Below, piece by piece: positions 50,712 to 59,293 of a stretch of 64,000 nucleotides of DNA; position 1 is the stretch's first letter; the number at the start of each line of letters is the position of its first letter. The stretch covers positions 11,553-75,552 of the forward strand of contig CAUQQF010000007.1 in assembly GCA_963520375.1 (NCBI GenBank), written 5' to 3'. The stretch is from JABCPE02 sp963520375 (GTDB lineage: Bacteria; Bacteroidota; Bacteroidia; Flavobacteriales; Weeksellaceae). Under the pieces are notes generated by a model, which was given only the letters and a program-made list of their open reading frames with translations, did no database searches and was not told the DNA's origin. Both the position numbers and the translations under genes were made by a program.

Positions 50712-51584
50712 ATGGACAAGAAGGCGCTTAGAATTTTAAACAAAACCTTTTGGAAAAATGGATGGACAGAGGGAGATAGTATCGAAGAAAAAATAAAACT
50801 AGGCTATCTAACACAGGAAGAATTTGATTATGCCAAGGAAAAAGGATTGATGTTTGATGCATTTAGTATTACTCATGATGAGTGTATGGACATCATAGCA
50901 GAGTTCTTTGAAAAGGTAAATATAGATATTTTGGCAAAAGCTTTTTTATGTAGTCTTTCTACAAGAAGGCTTTATCTGAGGTCTGCTTTTGCTAGTTATT
51001 TTTATCTGAAAGATATACCAGTTCATTCATTTGAAGCAATAAAAATTTCAGGAGGAATATTCTGTGGAAATGGAGAACCAAGAGAGATTTTTTATGAATA
51101 TTGTAAAAAATGTATAGATGATGGGGGCTATGGAAATATACATATTGCTGATGAAGAATATCATAATGAAGATTTGAATGTTCTCAATTTTGAACGCATT
51201 AAATGGGGAGGTGTTAGACATGGTGAATTGCTGTATTGTACATTTGATATGCGTGAGTTTTTGAAAATTATGTCTGAAATAGGAGAGCCTACGGAAGAAG
51301 ATATTTATCTTTTTAAATTGATTTTACAGGCAATAGATGAAAGCTTACCCAAAGATACTCCAAGAAAATTGGAAAAGAGAATAAGAAGTTTTGAACAATG
51401 GAAGAAACTTTCAAGCAAAAATGAAATAGATGTCCTTATGGAAATTTTGGAGCAAATAGGCATTTTAAAACCTGCAGAAATCAGAAATGTAAGAAAAGGA
51501 GATTTTGGTTTTGTAGAAAACTGGATAGGAGAGGATGGTTATCAAAAAGAAGTAGTGAACAAACTTTTTGGAAAATATTTATAA
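50712..51584 (+). CDS. Hypothetical protein, no family recognised
   Basis: A 290-residue soluble protein, mixed helical, with no signal peptide or membrane helix. Visible segments: TEGDSIEEKIKLGYLTQEEFDYAKEKG near the start, a central block with aromatic pairs (FASYFYLKDIPVHSF, then ISGGIFCGNGEPREIFYEYC) and a charged C-terminus. Several Cys residues (CMDII, FCGN, YCKKC) could bind metal but form no standard motif. It begins 21 bases after dprA and ends at a strong hairpin. A hand count of one line (50881-50940) gives 19 G/C in 60, below its neighbours. It may be cargo of the same accessory stretch as the next gene. Confidence 0.6.
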   Translation: MDKKALRILNKTFWKNGWTEGDSIEEKIKLGYLTQEEFDYAKEKGLMFDAFSITHDECMDIIAEFFEKVNIDILAKAFLCSLSTRRLYLRSAFASYFYLKDIPVHSFEAIKISGGIFCGNGEPREIFYEYCKKCIDDGGYGNIHIADEEYHNEDLNVLNFERIKWGGVRHGELLYCTFDMREFLKIMSEIGEPTEEDIYLFKLILQAIDESLPKDTPRKLEKRIRSFEQWKKLSSKNEIDVLMEILEQIGILKPAEIRNVRKGDFGFVENWIGEDGYQKEVVNKLFGKYL

Positions 51585-51585
51585 A

Positions 51586-51616
51586 AATAATCAATCATCA
51601 TGATTGATTATTTTTT
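51586..51616 (+). terminator. Terminator after the hypothetical gene
   Basis: AATAATCAATCA TCA TGATTGATTATT with further T behind; a perfect 12-base-pair stem. Confidence 0.9.
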
Positions 51617-51617
51617 A

Positions 51618-51647
51618 TTGATGGAATATTATTATTTCGTAAATTTG
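51618..51647 (+). promoter_or_regulatory. Promoter of the metzincin-like gene (-33 TTG and -7 TAAATTTG)
   Basis: TTG at 51618-51620, exactly 19 bases, TAAATTTG at 51640-51647; the ATG is at 51674. It begins directly behind the preceding terminator. Confidence 0.7.
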
Positions 51648-51673
51648 CCGCCAGTTTCGAAAAAATAAAATGT

Positions 51674-52924
51674 ATGCAAAAAATCTATTCTTTATTACTT
51701 TTTTTATCAATCATTTCCTACGGACAACAGGGTAGAGTAGGAATAAATACAGGCTCTCCAGAAGCAACACTTGATATCAGAGAAAAACCTCTAGATGAGA
51801 TGCCAGAAGGATATTCACAAGGGGTGTCTTTTCCTAATTTTACAACGAAAGAAAGAAAAACATTTACTGAGGTAAAGCTCGGAACGATGATCTACAATAC
51901 GACTAAAAATCGTTTGGAGATTTATACTGTTGTGAATGGAAAAGAGGGCTGGTACAGTATAGGAGTAGTGGAGGAAGAGCCATTGTCTACCAAAACAATC
52001 AGCGCAGCAGATATAGCGCAGAAACAAAAAATCATGTTTCAGGATGATGAGCCAGAGAGTGTTCTTTTTGATGGTAACCAAAGGGGGTTTCATCTAAATG
52101 CGATGGTTCAGGTAAGCAAGATTGATAAAAATAAATTCAGAATTCGTAATTTCTTGCCTCGTAAATTTAATGATGTAGAGATATATTTTAAGAATGATAA
52201 AACTACTGCGCCAATAAAAATTCTTGTATTGGAAGAACTAGCTGCTTTGTCAGAAGTGGAAATAGACCTTCCTTTCGATGGTGGAAGCCTTCGCTTTGAG
52301 GATGCGGATGGAAATGCAGAGTCTTATGCAGTATCAGACCTTAAAACAGATGATTACACACTAAGTGTAGATGTTCCTGATAATTTCTTGTTCCAAAGAA
52401 TGAAAACTATAAAACATAGAACATTTATTAGTTTTGGTAAATTTGGTACAGGGAACTGGGGGACAACGACAGCTGAACATATTCGTCAATATTTACCTAT
52501 AATTGCTAATATGGCTTATCTATATAGTAGTGATAAATTTAAAACTAGATTTATGAATTTTCCACATGTACTCTATGATAATGGTAAAAAACCTATAAAT
52601 AGAGAGGCTGTTTATAATAAGATGTTTTCTGTTCCACACCAAGTTTTTGGAGTAACTACTGGGGTAGAAGGCTTAGGTGGAGGAAATGTTTTTGGTATAC
52701 ACCAGCGTTTCTTACAATATGATGATTATTATAGTCAGCTTAGCCATTGGGCTCTTGAATGTTGGTCTCATGAATTTGGCCATGTGCTAGATTTTAGTCA
52801 TGATAGTAATATGACCTATAGAGGAGGACCAGACAACAAAGGTTATGTAGATATAGTAATAAGACTATATGGAGACTTATTGCGAAATGGAGACATACCT
52901 TTCTGGAAGAATCCTTACAAATAA
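51674..52924 (+). CDS. Secreted mosaic protein with metzincin-like zinc-protease C-terminus
   Basis: A 416-residue protein. The signal peptide (about 1-18) is followed by GRVGINTGSPEATLDI, a start common to surface proteins of Chryseobacterium and relatives, and a beta-rich N-terminal part (to about 235). The C-terminal part holds HEFGHVLDFSH (366-376): HExxHxxxxxH spacing with His366, His370, His376 and Glu367, the usual glycine replaced by Asp373, and a possible Met-turn at Met380 (SNMTY). Base composition breaks inside the gene at about 52380: 29 G/C in 52261-52320 versus 13 in 52381-52440 and 12 in 52501-52560. So the catalytic half looks recently joined. Activity and target are unknown. 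Confidence 0.65.
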   Translation: MQKIYSLLLFLSIISYGQQGRVGINTGSPEATLDIREKPLDEMPEGYSQGVSFPNFTTKERKTFTEVKLGTMIYNTTKNRLEIYTVVNGKEGWYSIGVVEEEPLSTKTISAADIAQKQKIMFQDDEPESVLFDGNQRGFHLNAMVQVSKIDKNKFRIRNFLPRKFNDVEIYFKNDKTTAPIKILVLEELAALSEVEIDLPFDGGSLRFEDADGNAESYAVSDLKTDDYTLSVDVPDNFLFQRMKTIKHRTFISFGKFGTGNWGTTTAEHIRQYLPIIANMAYLYSSDKFKTRFMNFPHVLYDNGKKPINREAVYNKMFSVPHQVFGVTTGVEGLGGGNVFGIHQRFLQYDDYYSQLSHWALECWSHEFGHVLDFSHDSNMTYRGGPDNKGYVDIVIRLYGDLLRNGDIPFWKNPYK

Positions 52925-52962
52925 AAATAAAAAGCCTATTATTGGATAGGCTTTTTTTGTTG
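52925..52962. terminator. Terminator between the metzincin-like gene and the ClbS-like gene
   Basis: AAAGCCTATT ATT GGATAGGCTTT followed by T; A-run on the left. Confidence 0.85.
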
Positions 52963-52976
52963 CATTAAAGGATAAA

Positions 52977-53468
52977 CTATTTTAATCCTTTTTTCATTAG
53001 CTTTAAAGCCCAGTCATAATGGCTGGAAGTTGCCGAAATAAGGTAAGACCCTAGCGAAGTAGAACCTGTCCATTTGTATTTTTTCTTGGTAAAAAGCTCT
53101 TCATCGGTATGTTTTTCTATGATGGAAAACACTTTTTCAAATGATTTTTGTAATAAAATAAGGGCTTCATCAAATGAAATATTCTGACAGCTTTCCCAAA
53201 TTTCATGGTTGAGTCTCGGCGTATCGGCAAAGGTGTAGCCCTCTTTGGGAATGGCAGGTTTTTTGCCTTGCATGCCTGTTTTGTACCAATCTAGGAACAT
53301 TTCCTGCCAGTGGTGGAGATGTCCTAAAATATCACGAATATTTCTATTCATGGTATTTCCACTGAATTCTTTGTTGGGATTTTCCTGAACAGAAACAAAG
53401 TCTATCAAGTTTTTGAAATTTTCTTGGCTCAGCTGGAGAAGTTCAGTTTTAGAAGTAGGTCTCGGCAT
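52977..53468 (-). CDS. ClbS/DfsB family four-helix bundle protein
   Basis: A 163-residue soluble protein of the DinB-like four-helix superfamily, DUF1706 branch: SKTELLQLSQENFKNLIDFV, then NRNIRDILGHLHHWQEMFLDWY, PAIPKEGYTF and the closing SYLISATSSHYDWALKLMKK. ClbS from colibactin producers hydrolyses the colibactin cyclopropane, but most relatives, as here, have no toxin cluster nearby, and their substrates are unknown. Placed between two terminators; monocistronic. Confidence 0.85.
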   Translation of the reverse strand: MPRPTSKTELLQLSQENFKNLIDFVSVQENPNKEFSGNTMNRNIRDILGHLHHWQEMFLDWYKTGMQGKKPAIPKEGYTFADTPRLNHEIWESCQNISFDEALILLQKSFEKVFSIIEKHTDEELFTKKKYKWTGSTSLGSYLISATSSHYDWALKLMKKGLK

Positions 53469-53489
53469 GTGGGTTTATTTTAAAATTAT

Positions 53490-53523
53490 AAAAAATGCGG
53501 TCTCAAAAAGAACCGCATTTTTT
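53490..53523. terminator. Terminator after trigger factor
   Basis: AAAATGCGGT, loop CTCAAAAAGA, ACCGCATTTT with T-runs; on the minus strand it follows the tig stop and lies before the ClbS-like gene. Confidence 0.75.
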
Positions 53524-53534
53524 AGTTAGATTTA

Positions 53535-54884
53535 TTAATCTTCTTTTTTAGATTTAGTTTGAATTTCTTTCATGAACTCGTCATAAGAGATTTTCTTCAC
53601 AGTCTTTTTAGCTTTTTCTAAAACTACACTTCTGATTTTTATTAAAAGAACCTCAGAAGAATATCTTCTCATTTGCTCTCTGTCTCTCAGCATTTCTAGC
53701 ACATATCTGTGTAGCTCTTGGTCACCGATGTGGTGCACTCCGTGAGACATTAGCTGATTTCTGAAAGAAAGTTTAGCATGTTCCAATACTTCTTCGAAAT
53801 CATACTGGATATTGTTAGAAACTCTTAGTTTGTTTTCTACCATCTGAGCGATTAGAGCAGATTTTTCGTTTGCTATGATTTGTTTAGCTCTGTCTTCTTC
53901 AGTGATTTCTGGATTAGAATACATTACCCATTTTACTAGGAATGCTTCTGGGATTTTTAGGAAATCTTCTTTGTAGATTTGTTCTAAAACTTTGCTTACG
54001 AATACAGCTTCAGAATTTTGTTTGAAGAAATCATCCAATTCAGATTTTACTCTTGCTTTTAGTTCTTCTTCAGATTTGATTTCGTCTTTTCCGTAAACTT
54101 TATCGAATAATTCTTGGTTAAGCTCAGCATCTTTTAATTCAAAGATTTCCTGAACTTTTATTTGGAATTTTTCATTTCCTAAATGTGTGATTTCTATATC
54201 ATGGAAACCTAGCTCTCTTGCAAGTTCGTTTTCATTTGCTTTTAATTCTTCTGCGGAGATTTCTTTAGTTTCACCTACTTTTAGTCCTTTTAGGATAGGG
54301 AAAATAGCAGTGTTTTCTTCTGTTGCAGAAAGATATTTAGGCTTGTGTACAGGTTTCGCATCACCTTCCACGGTTTCAGTAACTTCAAAGTTAATGTGAG
54401 AGTTTTTCGTTGCTTTGTCTTTCACAACTTTTTCTGCAAATCTTTTTTGCATATTTCCTACACTCTTCATTACTTCTTTGTCAGTAGCTTCTACTTCGTA
54501 GTATTCAGCAGCGTATTTAGATAAATCAATTTCAAATTCTGGCTCGAAACCAATTTCAAAACTTACAGAAACCTCCTCAGCATTGAAATCTAATGCCTGT
54601 GTATCCTGTGGAATAGGCTGTCCTAGAAGTCTTATGTTGTTATCAGCAACATATTTGTCCAAAGACTCAGAAATCTTTCTGTTGATTTCTTCTAGTGTCA
54701 CAGCTTCTTCATATTGTTTTTTGATAAGGCTCATAGGCGCTTTCCCTTTTCTGAAGCCAGGTATAGTTGCTCTTTTAGCATAAGAGTTCAGTGCATCATC
54801 TACTTTTTCCTTGTAATCTGATTTATTCAGTGTAATTGTAAGTAAAGCACTTACATCATCGTGGTTAGTTCTCGTAACATTCAT
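53535..54884 (-). CDS. tig: Trigger factor (ribosome-associated chaperone)
   Basis: A 449-residue chaperone when started at the ATG at 54884 (MNVTRTNHDDV). The ribosome-binding segment GFRKGKAPMSLIKKQY is present near residue 43. The peptidyl-prolyl isomerase domain (about 150-235) is diverged, as in other Bacteroidota, and the C-terminal helical arms are Lys/Glu-rich. The upstream ATG at 54917 would add MYFCTLKIFRK but lies upstream of, and within reach of, the TACTTTTG promoter box at 54907-54914, so it would not be transcribed. A terminator follows. Confidence 0.92.
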   Translation of the reverse strand: MNVTRTNHDDVSALLTITLNKSDYKEKVDDALNSYAKRATIPGFRKGKAPMSLIKKQYEEAVTLEEINRKISESLDKYVADNNIRLLGQPIPQDTQALDFNAEEVSVSFEIGFEPEFEIDLSKYAAEYYEVEATDKEVMKSVGNMQKRFAEKVVKDKATKNSHINFEVTETVEGDAKPVHKPKYLSATEENTAIFPILKGLKVGETKEISAEELKANENELARELGFHDIEITHLGNEKFQIKVQEIFELKDAELNQELFDKVYGKDEIKSEEELKARVKSELDDFFKQNSEAVFVSKVLEQIYKEDFLKIPEAFLVKWVMYSNPEITEEDRAKQIIANEKSALIAQMVENKLRVSNNIQYDFEEVLEHAKLSFRNQLMSHGVHHIGDQELHRYVLEMLRDREQMRRYSSEVLLIKIRSVVLEKAKKTVKKISYDEFMKEIQTKSKKED

Positions 54885-54906
54885 TTTCCTGAAAATTTTT
54901 AAAGTG

Positions 54907-54914
54907 CAAAAGTA
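54907..54914 (-). promoter_or_regulatory. -7 promoter element of tig
   Basis: The minus strand reads TACTTTTG, 22 bases before the ATG at 54884. Confidence 0.6.
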
Positions 54915-54917
54915 CAA

Positions 54918-55395
54918 TTTTTTTGTTTAAAAAATATCTTTTTTCCATGTGAAATTTCTCATAAATCTATGATTTTATTTCAAGTCTAATAAACACTGAA
55001 TATCAATTAGTTATAAATTTAACTAAAATTAACTTTAATTTTTTGCCAAATATTTTCCGAAAATAAATTATATTTGCAGACCATTTTACGCTATTGGAAA
55101 ATTTATAGACATGCATGAAAATTGAACAACTCTTATACATTGTTGTATAGGGGATTTCGTATTTTGTGTATGTGTATAACTGATAAATGGCGGGATGGGA
55201 AAAATATTTTGCACTACGCTGTGAAAAGATATACCAGTGTTGCAGTTAGAAAAGGCTGATTTTTAGGATGGTGATGGGAAGGAGGTTTCTGATAGCGTGG
55301 ATACAAAATCTTTCATTATTATCATTTCTTGATTTGGTTCTTTTCTGATATTTTTCTGTGAACAAAATATTTTACTAACATTCTTAGAGTTTTTT
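54918..55395. other. Long intergenic region and rpoBC leader
   Basis: 478 bases between the divergent tig and rpoB genes. It holds the tig promoter at its left end, an rpoB promoter candidate at 55042-55076, and then a leader of about 310 bases with a small hairpin (TATACA TTGT TGTATA, about 55136-55151). No open reading frame, tRNA or rplL sequence is seen. The G-rich part at about 55190-55300 is unlike the AT-rich flanks and could fold. Confidence 0.6.
55042..55076 (+). promoter_or_regulatory. Candidate promoter of rpoB-rpoC
   Basis: TTTG at 55042-55045, 23 bases, TATATTTG at 55069-55076. It would give a leader of about 310 bases. Confidence 0.5.
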
Positions 55396-58300
55396 ATGAG
55401 CAAATCAAAAATGATGAAAGACACTCAGGGAAATCAAAGGATTAATTTTGCTTCTGCAAGAGGAGTAGAAGTTCCTGATTTCTTGGATATTCAGGTGGAA
55501 TCATTCAAAGAGTTTTTCCAGCTGGATACATTGCCTGAGGACAGAAAAAAGGAAGGTCTATATAAGACTTTTCAGGAAAATTTCCCAATTACAGATTCCA
55601 GAAACCAATTTGTTTTGGAATTTTTAGATTATATGATAGATTCTCCTCGTTATTCTATTGATGAATGTATCGAGAGAGGGCTTACATATAGCGTTCCACT
55701 AAAAGCAAGGCTTAAACTATATTGTACAGATCCAGAGCACGAGGATTTTGAAACTGTTATCCAGGATGTGTATCTAGGACCAGTTCCATACATGACGCCT
55801 TCTGGGTCGTTCATTATCAACGGAGCAGAAAGAGTAGTTGTTACACAGCTTCATCGTTCGCCAGGGGTATTCTTTGGGCAGACTTACCATGCTAACGGAA
55901 CTAAACTTTACTATTCAAGAATTATCCCATTTAAAGGCTCTTGGATGGAATTTACTACGGATATTAATAATGTGATGTATGCATATATTGACCGTAAGAA
56001 AAAATTGCCTTTCACTACTTTATTAAGAGCTATTGGTTATGAATCTGATAAGGATATTCTTCAGATTTTTGACTTGGCGGAAGAAGTAAAAGTAAACAAA
56101 GCTAATTTGAAAAAAGTAGAAGGAAGAACTTTGGCAGCCAGAGTTCTAAATACTTGGTTCGAAGACTTTGTGGATGAAGATACAGGTGAGGTGGTTTCTA
56201 TCGAAAGAAACGAAATCATCCTTGATAGAGAAACGATTCTAGAAAAAGAACATTTGGATTTAATTCTTGATTCAGGAGTAAAAACTATCTTGTTGCACAA
56301 TGAAAACAGCAGCGAGTTCTCTATCATCCAAAATACATTACAAAAAGACCCTACTAACTCTGAAAAAGAGGCTGTGGAGTACATCTATCGTCAGTTGAGA
56401 AATGCCGATCCGCCAGATGAGGAAACAGCTAGAAAAATCATTGAAAACTTGTTCTTCTCAGAGCAGAGATACTCTTTGGGAGAGGTAGGTAGATATAGAT
56501 TAAATAAAAAATTAGGCTTAAATATCCCTGTTGAGACAGAAGTTCTTACAAAAGAGGATATTATCGCTATTGTTCGTCACTTGATAGAACTGGCTAACTC
56601 TAAAGCAGAAGTGGATGATATAGACCACCTATCTAACAGAAGAATTAAAACTGTTGGAGAGCAGCTGGCTGGTCAGTTCGGAGTGGGACTTTCTAGAATT
56701 GCTAGAACGATTAAAGAAAGAATGAATGTTCGTGATAATGAGATATTTACGCCATTAGATTTGGTTAATGCTAAGACATTGACCTCTGTGGTTAATTCAT
56801 TCTTCGGAACCAACCAGTTGTCTCAGTTCATGGACCAAACAAACCCACTTTCTGAGGTTACTCACAAGCGAAGACTTTCTGCGTTAGGACCTGGTGGTCT
56901 TTCTAGAGAAAGAGCAGGTTTCGAGGTGCGAGATGTCCACCATACTCACTACGGAAGAATTTGTCCGATCGAAACGCCAGAAGGGCCAAACATTGGTTTG
57001 ATTTCTTCTTTGGGATGTTATGCTAAAATCAATAATTTAGGTTTCATAGAAACACCTTATAGAAAAGTAGAAAACGGAAAAGTAGACTACAATTCTGCTC
57101 CTATATATCTGAATGCAGAAGATGAGGAAGCAAAAATCATCGCACAGGCTAACATTGATATCAAAGAAGATGGAACTATCCTAACAGAGAGAGTTATTGC
57201 TCGTTTGGATGGAGATTATCCAGTGGTAGAGCCAGAGCAGGTTAATTTGATAGACATCGCACCGAACCAGATTTCTGGTATTTCGGCATCTCTAATTCCG
57301 TTCTTGGAGCATGATGATGCGAACCGTGCATTGATGGGTTCAAACATGATGCGTCAGGCGGTACCGCTACTAAGACCAGAAGCTCCTATTGTAGGAACTG
57401 GACTAGAGAGACAAGTAGCAAAAGACTCTAGAGTATTGATAAATGCTGAAGGAAAAGGAGAAGTAGAATATGTAGATGCAGATAAAATTGTTATCAAATA
57501 CGAAAGAACAGAGAATGAAGATTTGGTTTCTTTTGAATCTGGAACTAAAACATATTATTTAACTAAATTTAGAAAAACCAACCAATCTACGACTATCACT
57601 TTGAAACCTATCGTGAGAGAAGGAGATAAGGTGGAAAAAGGGCAGGTTCTTTGTGAAGGATATGCTACTGAAAACGGCGAATTGGCATTGGGTAGAAACC
57701 TAGTGGTAGCGTTCATGCCGTGGAAAGGGTATAACTTCGAGGATGCTATCGTAATCAATGAAAAAGTAGTTCGTGAGGACTGGTTTACTTCTATCCACAT
57801 AGATGAATATTCTTTGGAAGTTCGTGATACTAAACTTGGTATGGAAGAGCTTACAGCAGATATCCCGAATGTATCGGAAGAAGCTACCAAAGACCTTGAT
57901 GAAAATGGTATGATTAGAATCGGAGCGGAGGTAAAACCTGGCGACATTCTTATCGGGAAAATCACTCCAAAAGGAGAGTCTGACCCTACACCAGAAGAAA
58001 AACTATTGAGAGCTATCTTCGGTGATAAGGCTGGTGATGTGAAAGATGCTTCATTGAAGGCTGACTCTTCACTGAGAGGAGTAGTAGTTGATAAAAAACT
58101 ATTCTCTAGAAACATCAAAGATAGAAAGAAAAGAAGCGAAGAAAAACTGAAATTAGAAGAGGTAGAAAACAAATTCCAAAAAGAGTTTGACAACCTTAGA
58201 AATACTTTGCTGGAAAAACTAAATGCTATCGTAGGTGGAGAGACTTCACAAGGAGTTAAAAACGACCTTGGAGAGGAGATTATCGGGAAAGGTAAATTTA

Positions 58301-59217
58301 CGATGAAACTCTTGTCTAGCATTGAAGATTACAACACCGTGAGCGGTGCTGACTGGACTGCAGATGAGGAGAAAAATGCATTGGTAAATACCTTGATTAA
58401 CAATTATAAAATCAAGTTTAATGATTTACAAGGAGTTAAAAACAGAGAGAAATTCACTATTTCTATCGGGGATGAGCTTCCTACAGGAATCATTAAATTA
58501 GCTAAAGTTTATATCGCTAAGAAAAGAAAGCTGAATGTAGGGGATAAAATGGCAGGACGACACGGTAATAAGGGTATCGTTTCTAGAATCGTTCGTCAGG
58601 AAGATATGCCTTTCTTGGAAGATGGAACACCAGTGGACATTGTACTAAACCCACTAGGGGTACCTTCGCGTATGAACATTGGTCAGATTTACGAGACAGT
58701 TCTTGGATGGGCAGGTAAGAAATTAGGATTGAAATTTGCAACACCTATCTTTGATGGGGCAAGTCTAGATCAGATTACAGAATACACAGACCAAGCAGGT
58801 CTTCCTAAATACGGAAATACATATCTGTATGATGGAGGAACAGGGGAGAGATTTACTCAGCCAGCTACTGTGGGAGTTATCTACATGCTAAAACTAGGAC
58901 ACATGGTAGATGATAAGATGCACGCTCGTTCTATCGGTCCTTACTCTCTTATCACACAGCAGCCACTTGGTGGTAAAGCACAGTTCGGTGGTCAGCGTTT
59001 CGGAGAGATGGAGGTTTGGGCTCTTGAAGCATTTGGAGCATCTAATATCCTAAGAGAAATCTTGACTGTGAAGTCTGATGATGTCATGGGTAGAGCGAAA
59101 ACTTATGAAGCAATCGCAAAAGGTGAATCGATGCCAGAACCAGGTATCCCAGAATCATTTAATGTATTGCTGCACGAGTTACAAGGACTTGGACTTGATG
59201 TCAGATTAGAAGAATAA
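55396..59217 (+). CDS. rpoB: DNA-directed RNA polymerase subunit beta
   Basis: A 1273-residue core polymerase subunit. The family blocks run in order: FPITDSRNQFVLEFLDY near the N-terminus, the rifampicin-pocket region (FFGTNQLSQFMDQTNPLSEVTHKRRLSALGPGGL in two neighbouring segments), MRQAVPLLRPEAPIVGTG, the MPWKGYNFEDAIVINE block, GDKMAGRHGNKGIVS and the C-terminal GGQRFGEMEVWALEAFGA. The rifampicin cluster carries the sensitive-type residues (Ser in LSQFMD, His and Arg in HKRRLSALG). rpoC follows; rplL, which usually comes before rpoB, is absent. Confidence 0.98.
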   Translation: MSKSKMMKDTQGNQRINFASARGVEVPDFLDIQVESFKEFFQLDTLPEDRKKEGLYKTFQENFPITDSRNQFVLEFLDYMIDSPRYSIDECIERGLTYSVPLKARLKLYCTDPEHEDFETVIQDVYLGPVPYMTPSGSFIINGAERVVVTQLHRSPGVFFGQTYHANGTKLYYSRIIPFKGSWMEFTTDINNVMYAYIDRKKKLPFTTLLRAIGYESDKDILQIFDLAEEVKVNKANLKKVEGRTLAARVLNTWFEDFVDEDTGEVVSIERNEIILDRETILEKEHLDLILDSGVKTILLHNENSSEFSIIQNTLQKDPTNSEKEAVEYIYRQLRNADPPDEETARKIIENLFFSEQRYSLGEVGRYRLNKKLGLNIPVETEVLTKEDIIAIVRHLIELANSKAEVDDIDHLSNRRIKTVGEQLAGQFGVGLSRIARTIKERMNVRDNEIFTPLDLVNAKTLTSVVNSFFGTNQLSQFMDQTNPLSEVTHKRRLSALGPGGLSRERAGFEVRDVHHTHYGRICPIETPEGPNIGLISSLGCYAKINNLGFIETPYRKVENGKVDYNSAPIYLNAEDEEAKIIAQANIDIKEDGTILTERVIARLDGDYPVVEPEQVNLIDIAPNQISGISASLIPFLEHDDANRALMGSNMMRQAVPLLRPEAPIVGTGLERQVAKDSRVLINAEGKGEVEYVDADKIVIKYERTENEDLVSFESGTKTYYLTKFRKTNQSTTITLKPIVREGDKVEKGQVLCEGYATENGELALGRNLVVAFMPWKGYNFEDAIVINEKVVREDWFTSIHIDEYSLEVRDTKLGMEELTADIPNVSEEATKDLDENGMIRIGAEVKPGDILIGKITPKGESDPTPEEKLLRAIFGDKAGDVKDASLKADSSLRGVVVDKKLFSRNIKDRKKRSEEKLKLEEVENKFQKEFDNLRNTLLEKLNAIVGGETSQGVKNDLGEEIIGKGKFTMKLLSSIEDYNTVSGADWTADEEKNALVNTLINNYKIKFNDLQGVKNREKFTISIGDELPTGIIKLAKVYIAKKRKLNVGDKMAGRHGNKGIVSRIVRQEDMPFLEDGTPVDIVLNPLGVPSRMNIGQIYETVLGWAGKKLGLKFATPIFDGASLDQITEYTDQAGLPKYGNTYLYDGGTGERFTQPATVGVIYMLKLGHMVDDKMHARSIGPYSLITQQPLGGKAQFGGQRFGEMEVWALEAFGASNILREILTVKSDDVMGRAKTYEAIAKGESMPEPGIPESFNVLLHELQGLGLDVRLEE

Positions 59218-59293
59218 AAATAGACACGAGACAGGGAATTGAGTGCGAGATAGATATCTCAGTTCCCAGCTCTTTAATCTTAATAGAAAAACT

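Noticed and set aside
55080..55395. A tRNA or small ORF in the rpoB leader
   Set aside because: No cloverleaf with a TTCGA-type T-loop and no ORF with protein-like composition could be found.
57555..58322. A 255-codon open frame on the minus strand inside rpoB
   Set aside because: Composition is Ser/Phe/Leu-rich antisense of a strongly conserved gene; no motif, no promoter.
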